From contig NZ_CABPSB010000002.1 of NCBI RefSeq assembly GCF_902459655.1, forward strand, positions 372,001 to 436,000: a DNA stretch of 64,000 bases, written 5' to 3'. Below the pieces are notes generated by a model. It did not search any database, was not told the origin of the DNA, and saw only the letters and a program-made list of their open reading frames with translations. Position 1 is the first letter of the stretch. The number at the start of each line of letters is the position of its first letter. The stretch is from Pandoraea anhela (lineage in GTDB: Bacteria > Pseudomonadota > Gammaproteobacteria > Burkholderiales > Burkholderiaceae). The position numbers and the translations under genes are program-made. Below, in pieces: positions 27,388-34,240 of the stretch.

Positions 27388-27638
27388 TTCCGCAATAAGG
27401 GAGCGTCACAACGCTGAGAGTGTGCGCGAGCAATCCGCAATCGCGGGGGCGGGGGCACTAGTGTTGGGGGGGCGGGTGCGCGTGGCTGCCTCACTGAGCA
27501 ACGCCAACCTCACCGCACGCCATCCCCCTGTCAACGTTGTCAGGTGATGCGAAAGGGCGTGCATCCTAAGCTACCGGAACTGTCCTGCATCCGACGCCGA
27601 CGTGCGCGTCGGCGGGACGTCGTTCGAAGGAGCGACCG
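27388..27638. other. Promoter region of paralogue 2
   Basis: 250 bases without a gene. The right half repeats the control region of paralogue 1 (LuxR-type box, conserved TCCTAAGCTACC); the left half has a G-rich run (GGGGGCGGGGGC) with no evident function. Confidence 0.6.
27526..27545 (+). promoter_or_regulatory. LuxR-type (lux/cep-like) box, copy 2
   Basis: All 20 bases identical to the box at 25867-25886, again followed 21 bases later by TAAGCT (27567-27572) inside the conserved TCCTAAGCTACC. The box ends 93 bases before the paralogue 2 ATG, against 97 for paralogue 1. Confidence 0.72.
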
Positions 27639-29072
27639 ATGCGACACGTTCTCCTGGATCTTTTCCGATTCGTTCGCCCGCTGCTCGCGGGCTGGCTCGT
27701 CGCTCATTCGCTCGGCGCATGGGCGTTGAGCGGTGCAGACGTCGCCTACCTCGTCAATCAGCGTTACCGCAATACCCCGGCAAAATGCTTCGTCAACAGC
27801 CCCGCACAGGAGTGCTCGGGCGTGCTCATGCGGGTGCCGCCCACCGCCGGTGGCGACCTTTTCGCGCTGAGTGCCGCGGAGACGGCAGCCGGCACCGCGC
27901 GCTTCGATTATGTGCGCAGCGATATCGAGACCACTCGTCTGGCGAACTCCGTCGGCTTCATTCTCGCCGACCGGCCAACGGCGGCCGGCGCCGGACAGGC
28001 CTACGATCTGAGGTGCGGCTGCCCGCCGCCGGGGGCGTCCGGCGGGCCGCCCTGCGTCGAGTGCCCGGGTCAGCCCAACAGCGCCGGTGTCAGCCTGTGG
28101 AATCCGGCAACGCCGGACCGGCTGGCGGTGCAAGCCATCTTCTATGACGTCGGCAATGGCGGACAATTGGCGACCGCCCTGGAGTATCAGCGGCAGTTCT
28201 ACAACAAAACGCGCCAATGGCTGCCGATCCTTCAGGTGCTGTTCCGACCCAACGGCGGAACGTCGTTCGGATACGACGATCAGGATCAGCTCGACATCGG
28301 CTACGCGACGCTCGCGAGCCTCAATGCACGCTACGCCGACACACGGCGGGTGTGCGCCGACGGGCGCAGCGCCTACTACTGCAACGGCGTGCTGGTCCGT
28401 GTGACGGGATGGGGCGCGGGGTTCAAGTCGTGGAATCCCAGCCCGGGATCGGTCTCCGCGCAAGGGGTCTCGTTTTCATTCCTGAGGGCAGACGCGGGCG
28501 TCAACACGCTTTACTGGAAGGGCAACGACGCGGGCATCGTCATGCGCGAACTGGCCGCACCGGCACGATACCCGCTTCGCATGCGCTGCATCTACGCGCA
28601 GGATGCCGGCACGAGCACGCCCGATCGCTGCCACAAGACCTATCCGGTGCTGTGTAACGCGATGAACATCACCACGCCCGCCGCGTTTCGCGCCCATTAC
28701 CGGGCGTATTCGATGTGCGCGTTCGACGTCGATCCGGTCTCGTTCCAGTTGAGCATCGATTCACGCCCGGGTCTGCCAATGAACCTCGGACACATGTGGA
28801 ACGAAGCGATCATCGCGATCTGGCCGCAGAACGTTCCACTGGGCATCGGCATCGAGGCGTTTTTCTTTATGGCGAACGACGCGAGCGGCGGGCAATTCGT
28901 GCAGCGCGATTACATGGCGACGACCGGCCGCTTCATGCCGCTGATCAAGATCGACTTCAACGCCGCCAGCGGGAGGATCTTCTCCTACGACCCCGCGCTT
29001 CAATCGTTTGCGCTCTCCGGCCCGCGCACGTTACCTCCTGTGCCGATGGATCCGGCCGACATTCCGGAGTAG
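27639..29072 (+). CDS. Secreted halovibrin-like protein, paralogue 2 (internally duplicated)
   Basis: A 477-residue paralogue of the product at 25984-27387, colinear over its whole length and with the same two-module layout: signal peptide to GAWA, CSGVLMRV in module 1, CNGVLVRVTGWG in module 2, RQWLPILQV in module 1 and GRFMPLIKI in module 2. The Cys-rich loop reads CGCPPPGASGGPPCVECPGQ. Module 2 has a slightly longer Cys insert (CHKTYPVLCNAMN). GAAGGAG precedes the ATG at 27639. It has its own LuxR-type box and is followed two bases after its stop by paralogue 3, so the two are almost certainly cotranscribed. Confidence 0.7.
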   Translation: MRHVLLDLFRFVRPLLAGWLVAHSLGAWALSGADVAYLVNQRYRNTPAKCFVNSPAQECSGVLMRVPPTAGGDLFALSAAETAAGTARFDYVRSDIETTRLANSVGFILADRPTAAGAGQAYDLRCGCPPPGASGGPPCVECPGQPNSAGVSLWNPATPDRLAVQAIFYDVGNGGQLATALEYQRQFYNKTRQWLPILQVLFRPNGGTSFGYDDQDQLDIGYATLASLNARYADTRRVCADGRSAYYCNGVLVRVTGWGAGFKSWNPSPGSVSAQGVSFSFLRADAGVNTLYWKGNDAGIVMRELAAPARYPLRMRCIYAQDAGTSTPDRCHKTYPVLCNAMNITTPAAFRAHYRAYSMCAFDVDPVSFQLSIDSRPGLPMNLGHMWNEAIIAIWPQNVPLGIGIEAFFFMANDASGGQFVQRDYMATTGRFMPLIKIDFNAASGRIFSYDPALQSFALSGPRTLPPVPMDPADIPE

Positions 29073-29074
29073 CA

Positions 29075-30505
29075 ATGCAACGCGCCCCTTTCATCACGCT
29101 TCGATGCATTCGCCTGCTGCTCGCGGGATGGATCGTCGTTCATTCATTCACCGCATGGGCGTTGAGCGGCGCCGACATCGCTTACGTCGTCAATCAACCC
29201 TACCAGAAGACGCCCGCGAAGTGCTTCGTCAACAGCCCCGTGCAGGACTGCTCGGGGGTGCTGATGCGCGTTCCCCCATCGATCGGCGGTGATCTCTTTG
29301 CGCTGAGCCCAACGGAGACAGCGAACGGTACCGCGCGTCTCGATTACGTGAGACGCGATATCGACCCCCCCCGGCTTGCGCTCCCCGTCGGCTTCATCCT
29401 CGCGGACAGACCGACAGCGCTCGGTACCGGGCAGCCCTACGACCTGAAGTGCGGATGTCCGCCGCCAGGCGCGTCGGGCGGGCCGCCTTGCGTCGAGTGT
29501 CCGGGGCAGCCCAACAGCGTCGGCGTCAGCCTGTGGAATCCCGCGGCCCCCGACAAGCTCGCCGTGCAAGCCATCTTCTACGACATCGGCAATGGCGGCC
29601 AACTGTCGACTGCGCTGGAGTATCAGCGGCAGTACTACAACAAGACGAGGCAGTGGCTGCCGATCCTTCAGGTGCTGTTCAGGCCCAACGGGGGAACGTC
29701 GTTCGGCTACGACGAACGCGATCAACTGGATTACGGCTACACCACCGCTGCGATTCTCAACGCGCGCTATGCAGACACCCGGCGAGTGTGTCCCGATGGT
29801 CGCTCCGCTTACTACTGCAACGGCGTCATCGTTCGAACCACGGGCTGGGGAACCACGTTCAAGGCGTGGAACCCTAGCCCCGGATCGGTGGCAGCGCAAG
29901 GTGTCTCATTCTCTTATCTCCGTGCCGATGCGGGCGTCAATGTTCTGTATTGGAAAGGTAATGACTCCGGGATAGTCATGAGCGAGTTCGCAGCCCCCGT
30001 GCAGCACCCGATGGTCATGCGCTGCATTTACTCACAGGATGCAAGCACCGGCATACCCGACCGATGCTCGCGTTACGTCCGATGCAAGGATGTCGGGGTG
30101 AACAGCGTGGCAACGTTCAATGCTTACCGAATGACTCGCGGCTACTGCGTGTGGAATGTCGATCCCGAGTCGTTCCAACTCAGTCTCGAAGTCCGTCCGT
30201 ATCTCTCGGCGGGTTACCCATGGCCATGGAATGAAGCGATTCTCGCTCCGTGGCCCCAAAACGCACCACTGGAAATCGGCATCGACGCGTTTTTCTACAT
30301 GAACGGCAGCTTAAGTGGACCGCAGTATGTCCAGCGAGATTACATGACCACGACGGGCCGCTTCATGCCCATTGTCGAAATCAATCTGTCGGCAAACAAC
30401 GGCGGTGTTGTCTTCCGTTACGATCCCGCACTTCAATCGTTCGCCTTGTCCGGCCCGCGCGCTTTACCCCCGGTACCGATGGATCCCGCTGACATTCCTC
30501 AATAG
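29075..30505 (+). CDS. Secreted halovibrin-like protein, paralogue 3 (internally duplicated)
   Basis: A 476-residue third copy, starting two bases after the paralogue 2 stop with GGAG inside the end of that gene, so translation is coupled and no separate promoter fits. The signal peptide ends near TAWA. It is closest to paralogue 2 in module 1 (the loop GASGGPPCVECPGQPNS and the stretch NKTRQWLPILQVLFRPNG are shared) but its module 2 resembles paralogue 1 in places (GVNSVATF, PWNEAILA, QRDYMTTTGRFMPIV). This mosaic pattern suggests recombination or gene conversion between copies. The thiolase gene follows after 27 bases. Confidence 0.7.
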   Translation: MQRAPFITLRCIRLLLAGWIVVHSFTAWALSGADIAYVVNQPYQKTPAKCFVNSPVQDCSGVLMRVPPSIGGDLFALSPTETANGTARLDYVRRDIDPPRLALPVGFILADRPTALGTGQPYDLKCGCPPPGASGGPPCVECPGQPNSVGVSLWNPAAPDKLAVQAIFYDIGNGGQLSTALEYQRQYYNKTRQWLPILQVLFRPNGGTSFGYDERDQLDYGYTTAAILNARYADTRRVCPDGRSAYYCNGVIVRTTGWGTTFKAWNPSPGSVAAQGVSFSYLRADAGVNVLYWKGNDSGIVMSEFAAPVQHPMVMRCIYSQDASTGIPDRCSRYVRCKDVGVNSVATFNAYRMTRGYCVWNVDPESFQLSLEVRPYLSAGYPWPWNEAILAPWPQNAPLEIGIDAFFYMNGSLSGPQYVQRDYMTTTGRFMPIVEINLSANNGGVVFRYDPALQSFALSGPRALPPVPMDPADIPQ

Positions 30506-30532
30506 TCGATCTCCCCCCTGGAGGCCGCAACC

Positions 30533-31717
30533 ATGAACCACGACATTGTCATCATCGACGCCGTACGCACGGCCATTGGCGAATTCGGCGGCGCGTTGCG
30601 GGAGAAGACGCCGGCCGACCTCGGCAGCGCCGTCGTTCAGGCATTGCTGGATCGCTCTGGCACCGCAGGCGACACGGTCGATCAGGTTGTCTTCGGTAAC
30701 GTTCACCAGACATCGGCGAGCGACATGTACCTTGCACGTCGTGTCGCCATCGGCGGCGGCGTCGCACCGCGCGCCGGCGCATTGACCGTCAACCGCCTGT
30801 GCGGCTCAGGGCTGGAAGCCGTGCTCCTCGCCGCTCAGTTCATTGATTCCGGAGAAGCCGAGACCGCCATCGGCGGCGGGGCCGAAACCATGAGTCTCGC
30901 GCCCTACCTGCTGCCTGCGAATCGCTTCGGCTCGCGCCCCGGCGATGTCGTCGCCACCGACACGCTCATGGGCGGTCTCACCGATCCGATGACCGGTGTC
31001 CATATGGGTGAGTTGGGCGAACGCATCGCCGAGCACTTCGACATCGACCGCGCGCAACAGGACGCCATCGCGCTGGCGTCACACCAACGCGCGGTGCATG
31101 CCATCGACGCGGGCTACTTCGATGCGCAGATCGTGCCGGTCGAGGTCGGCACCGCACGCAAGCCTGCCAGCTTTGCGCGCGACGAGCGCGTGCGGGTCGC
31201 GTCGTGCAGTGACGATTTCGCGCACCTCAAGCCCGTCTTTCGTCGTGAAAACGGCACCATTACCGCTGCCAACGCCTCCGGCATCAACGATGGGGCGTCG
31301 GCAGTGCTCATGACAACCGTTCGCAATGCACAAACGCGACGATTGCGCCCGCTTGCACGTCTCATCGCACATGCACGGGTAGGCGTCTTGCCGGAAGAGA
31401 TGGGCATCGGTCCGATCGTGGCAACGCGCGAAGTGCTCAAGCGCGCGGACCTTCGCCTCACGCACATGGGCGTGATCGAAGTCAATGAAGCGTTTGCATC
31501 GGTCATCGGTGCGTTTCTGAAGGAGATGTCGCTCGACACCCCGCGCGTCAACGCGAACGGCGGGGCGATTGCGCTCGGGCATCCCGTCGGCGCGACCGGC
31601 GCGGTCATGGTGACGAAAGCGGTCCACGAGTTGCAACGCACCGGCGCTCGCTACGCGCTCGTCACGACTTGCATCGGTGGCGGACAAGGCATTGCCGCCG
31701 TCTTCGAACGACTCTGA
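30533..31717 (+). CDS. Acetyl-CoA acetyltransferase (thiolase family)
   Basis: Cytosolic thiolase of 394 residues that condenses or cleaves acyl-CoAs (acetoacetyl-CoA type most likely). Catalytic residues are present: nucleophilic Cys in TVNRLCGSGLEA (about residue 90), His in NGGAIALGHPVGATGA (about 350) and the second Cys in TTCIGGGQG (about 380), plus VNEAFA. TGGAGG precedes the ATG. It begins 27 bases after the last halovibrin-like gene on the same strand, so it is probably in that transcript and hence may also respond to the LuxR-type boxes, an unexpected pairing. Compared with typical 390-residue thiolases nothing is missing. Confidence 0.9.
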   Translation: MNHDIVIIDAVRTAIGEFGGALREKTPADLGSAVVQALLDRSGTAGDTVDQVVFGNVHQTSASDMYLARRVAIGGGVAPRAGALTVNRLCGSGLEAVLLAAQFIDSGEAETAIGGGAETMSLAPYLLPANRFGSRPGDVVATDTLMGGLTDPMTGVHMGELGERIAEHFDIDRAQQDAIALASHQRAVHAIDAGYFDAQIVPVEVGTARKPASFARDERVRVASCSDDFAHLKPVFRRENGTITAANASGINDGASAVLMTTVRNAQTRRLRPLARLIAHARVGVLPEEMGIGPIVATREVLKRADLRLTHMGVIEVNEAFASVIGAFLKEMSLDTPRVNANGGAIALGHPVGATGAVMVTKAVHELQRTGARYALVTTCIGGGQGIAAVFERL

Positions 31718-31751
31718 CGGCAACGCCCCGGGCCATAGTCATTCACGCAAA

Positions 31752-31790
31752 CAAAAAAGCGGCCCCTTACGGGAGCCGCCTTCTCGTTGC
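31752..31790 (-). terminator. Terminator hairpin, probably the original end of the MHS transporter operon
   Basis: On the minus strand GCGGCTCCC, a short loop and GGGGCCGC are followed by six Ts (31754-31759 as As on the plus strand). It lies just beyond the duplicated 3' end at 31812-31872. It could also end the convergent thiolase transcript. Confidence 0.65.
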
Positions 31791-31811
31791 GCTGCCGGGT
31801 GGAGTGACGCG

Positions 31812-31872
31812 TTACTCGTCCAACACCTTGTTCCCGGTCTCTTCGAACATCGACACGGCAATGAGCGACACG
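31812..31872. repeat. 61-bp direct repeat, left copy (orphan 3' end of the MHS transporter gene)
   Basis: Identical at 60 of 61 positions to 34180-34240 (A at 31860, G at 34228). The right copy is the last 20 codons of the transporter gene, including its stop (TTA on the plus strand at 34180-34182). The left copy is therefore a detached gene end, and marks one boundary of the inserted cassette. Confidence 0.92.
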
Positions 31873-31918
31873 CGCATGTCACGACTTGCAAAGACAAGAC
31901 GACCATTGCATTTGGTGG

Positions 31919-32518
31919 TTAGCGCGTTAAGAGCGATTCAATCCTCGGGATCGCCCGGGCTAAACTCGGCGCTCGTCCGGCGGCTCGCCCAACGCTCCAG
32001 TACTTCTGTACGAACTCTCTCATGTGGATGTTGTAACCCAGTCCTACAGGAGACGTCGCCCCCTTGAGCGGCAGCATTTCCTCGCGAAGCTCTCGCCGCT
32101 TGCATCGCCGCACAATTCCAAGAAGCGTTTGCTTCGGGTCAATCTCTGCCTCGGGTCGTGTCGGGAATACATCCTTGCTCACGTTTGCAAACTTCGAGAA
32201 ACCAACGTGATCCGCCAAAACCCATGCTTCCGCCTCTCGTACCGCTAAGCGCATTGCGAGACGCATACTGGGATTGCGGGGGAGCCACAGGTTTCGTTGC
32301 TCGACGACGCATGCTGCCTGATCGGCATCTGCAATCATCAGTACCGGCATCACATTCTCCGCGACATTGTTCATCGCGGGAATCTTCTGCCGAAACTTGC
32401 TTTCGCCGCCCGAGACAAGACGTTGCTTGATCTCAAATGGCACTCCCACATGTGAGAGAAGCGCTTCTGCGATAACGCAACACAGTTCGTCTTCACCGAC
32501 GACAAGAACGGTCGTCAT
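31919..32518 (-). CDS. TOPRIM-like (DUF4276-type) protein, partner of the AAA ATPase
   Basis: A 199-residue cytosolic protein of a family I recognise only by pattern. MTTVLVVGEDELCCVIAEALL supplies the N-terminal TOPRIM glutamate (E9), MPVLMIADADQ the D-x-D pair (D64, D66), and AVREAEAWVLAD (E95, E97) is the motif typical of DUF4276 proteins that accompany AAA15/AAA21 ATPases. Family knowledge links TOPRIM domains to metal-dependent nucleic-acid cleavage, and such pairs (OLD-like, PARIS-like) to phage defence. The start overlaps the ATPase stop by 4 bases (ATGA), so the two are translated together. The third metal-binding aspartate pair cannot be placed with certainty. Confidence 0.68.
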   Translation of the reverse strand: MTTVLVVGEDELCCVIAEALLSHVGVPFEIKQRLVSGGESKFRQKIPAMNNVAENVMPVLMIADADQAACVVEQRNLWLPRNPSMRLAMRLAVREAEAWVLADHVGFSKFANVSKDVFPTRPEAEIDPKQTLLGIVRRCKRRELREEMLPLKGATSPVGLGYNIHMREFVQKYWSVGRAAGRAPSLARAIPRIESLLTR

Positions 32519-33666
32519 TCAAACAGTCCAAGTTGATTGATGCCTTCCGGATGGGTTTTGGGAAGCAAGACATCCGCCGGCGTCAACCCCGCCTCCATTA
32601 AGCCAAGCTCCTGCTCGTCCGCTACGCGGGCCAGGGTGCCGTCACTTGCAGGCTCCAGCAGAATTATTGCTCTGCCATCAAGAGGATTGCTAAGAAGCGC
32701 TTCACTATGCGTTGTGATAATCACCTGTCGACCAAATGCCTTTTGCTTCCTAAGCACCCGATCAATCATGAGTGGGATGTGCGTCACTATCGCGTCATTG
32801 AGTGACAGCTCCGGCTCTTCAAGCAGCAACAATGAGTTGTTCTCCTGCAACATCCAGAGGAGTCCGAGAAGTCTCAAAGTACCGTCGGAAAATTGATCTT
32901 CTCGCTGCCAAGCTCCATGCGTCCGCCAATGCTGATAGGACGCCATCAAGTGAGGAAGGCCCGTGATCTTGTCTTGCTCGAACTTGAGTTGATTGAACTG
33001 CGGCACCGCCTTTTCCAAGGACTGTTGGATCCGTCGCAAGCGGGCGTCCCGTGTCTTTTGTGGTGTTTTCGCAATTCGTTGCAGCAACCCTTGTCCAAAT
33101 GGATCGCCCTCCGCAATACGTGAAGAGATCTCGGTATGCCTCAACAGTTGGGGGACGAGATGAAGATAAGTGGTCTCGCGGAAGAAGTCAGCAATGTCGC
33201 GGAAGTCAGTATTTGAGTTGATCTGCTCGATTGCAGTTTGCGTTCGACGCAACTCGTCCGACTTATCCTCTTTATCAGGGCGATTCAGTATCGACTTCCC
33301 GGCACGAGAAACTGTTTCTCGAGTTACTAAGACCCGATGTAGACCTTTGCCTTCCGGCTTGAAAGCAAGTGTGTACTCCCATATCGGCGCGGAATCTATG
33401 TCGTCAGCGATCGCAACGAAGATTTCAACCTCGTTGTCGGTTCGAGCCTGCAAACAGCGCAGTTTCTTTAATCCCCCTCGGTCTTCGATAGCCTTCTGAA
33501 GCCCGCCGCCAGCGGGTCGACAGATGTCTCGGAGAAACCGAAACACGTCCAGAAGGTTTGATTTCCCCGAAGCATTCGCACCGATGATGTACGTTCGACT
33601 CCCGAGCGGAACATCGAGGTGTTTGAAGTTACGCCAATTTTTCAGTCTGAGTCGAGTAATTAGCAT
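32515..33666 (-). CDS. AAA15/AAA21-type ATPase (RecF/SMC-like), putative defence sensor
   Basis: A 383-residue ABC-class ATPase. The N-terminus MLITRLRLKNWRNFKHL is typical of RecF/OLD ATPases; Walker A is GANASGKS (residues 29-36); a signature-like FSDGTLRLLGLLWML follows a helical insert; Walker B is LLLLEEPELSL near 280; and TTHSEALL near 316 carries the H-loop histidine. All ATPase motifs look intact. There is no fused nuclease; the downstream overlapping gene supplies a TOPRIM-like domain. This arrangement resembles split OLD or PARIS-type systems, which sense phage proteins, though the partner differs from the DUF4435 effector of PARIS. Function in defence is inference from architecture and the mobile context. 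Confidence 0.8.
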   Translation of the reverse strand: MLITRLRLKNWRNFKHLDVPLGSRTYIIGANASGKSNLLDVFRFLRDICRPAGGGLQKAIEDRGGLKKLRCLQARTDNEVEIFVAIADDIDSAPIWEYTLAFKPEGKGLHRVLVTRETVSRAGKSILNRPDKEDKSDELRRTQTAIEQINSNTDFRDIADFFRETTYLHLVPQLLRHTEISSRIAEGDPFGQGLLQRIAKTPQKTRDARLRRIQQSLEKAVPQFNQLKFEQDKITGLPHLMASYQHWRTHGAWQREDQFSDGTLRLLGLLWMLQENNSLLLLEEPELSLNDAIVTHIPLMIDRVLRKQKAFGRQVIITTHSEALLSNPLDGRAIILLEPASDGTLARVADEQELGLMEAGLTPADVLLPKTHPEGINQLGLFE

Positions 33667-34179
33667 GTCTGGAGCCGGAAGTCGCTTCGGTGTATCGAAC
33701 GGGTAGAGGTGGCTACCTTTAGGCAGGGCCTAGCGTGGTAAGTATAGCGTGAGGTCGACTTGCATCCATCGGGCACGCAGCATCTCAACCTGCCAAGTAA
33801 TGCGCTTGTAGGGTTGAGGCAAATGGACGTGCATACCGAATCTGAGACTCTTCACATATAGCGGGTGGGGGGATCGCAGATTGACTAGTGAAAGGTGCTC
33901 CGCATGACGCTTGATCCTCCCTCACCGGCCTTCGCCCACACGTCCATCGACAAACTCAACACGCCTCCGAGCGCGTCCTTGCGCTCACGACGCGTAATTG
34001 TTCGCTCGGCAACTCATCCGACTGCGTCGGCCGTGCGCCATTGCAGGCTCCGGTTTTCGCCTCGACGTCGCGCGGATTCGATCTTCCAAATAACAAACGC
34101 CACGCATGAGTGCGCGGCGTTTGTATGAGTGCATCACGGGGCAAGCAAGGGATCACACACTAGTGCGGCTCCCCGACAA
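33667..34179. other. Gene-free right part of the cassette
   Basis: About 510 bases upstream of the ATPase gene. A hairpin with 14-bp arms (34093-34106 and 34111-34124, one mismatch) lies 56 bases past the transporter stop and may now end its transcript. Short open frames (for example 33895-34128) show no family features. The ATPase promoter should lie in 33667-33800. Confidence 0.5.
34093..34124 (-). terminator. Hairpin that may terminate the MHS transporter transcript
   Basis: Arms ACAAACGCCACGCA and TGCGCGGCGTTTGT pair at 13 of 14 positions around a 4-base loop. There is no T run on the minus strand beyond GTTATTT, so activity is uncertain. It lies inside the cassette. Confidence 0.5.
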
Positions 34180-34240
34180 TTACTCGTCCAACACCTTGTT
34201 CCCGGTCTCTTCGAACATCGACACGGCGATGAGCGACACG
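34180..34240. repeat. 61-bp direct repeat, right copy (3' end of intact transporter gene)
   Basis: Partner of the copy at 31812-31872. It encodes the last residues SMFEETGNKVLDE and the stop of the transporter. Confidence 0.92.

Larger units (their letters stand above)
31873..34179. mobile_element. Putative integrated cassette carrying an ATPase/TOPRIM pair
   Basis: About 2.3 kb between the 61-bp direct repeats. Base composition drops to about half G+C (for example 31 of 60 at 32521-32580) against about 70% in the next gene (43 of 60 at 35161-35220). The repeats start exactly at the stop codon of the transporter gene, as expected if an element integrated at a gene 3' end and restored it. No integrase, transposase or terminal inverted repeats are visible, so it may be non-autonomous or decayed. 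Confidence 0.65.

Noticed and set aside
33895-34128. 77-residue frame in the cassette, a possible small third defence gene
   Set aside because: No ribosome site, odd composition, overlaps the hairpin at 34093-34124.
31812-34240. Simple transposition as the origin of the direct repeats
   Set aside because: Target duplications of transposons are a few bases, not 61, and no transposase or terminal inverted repeats are visible; integration at a gene 3' end fits better.
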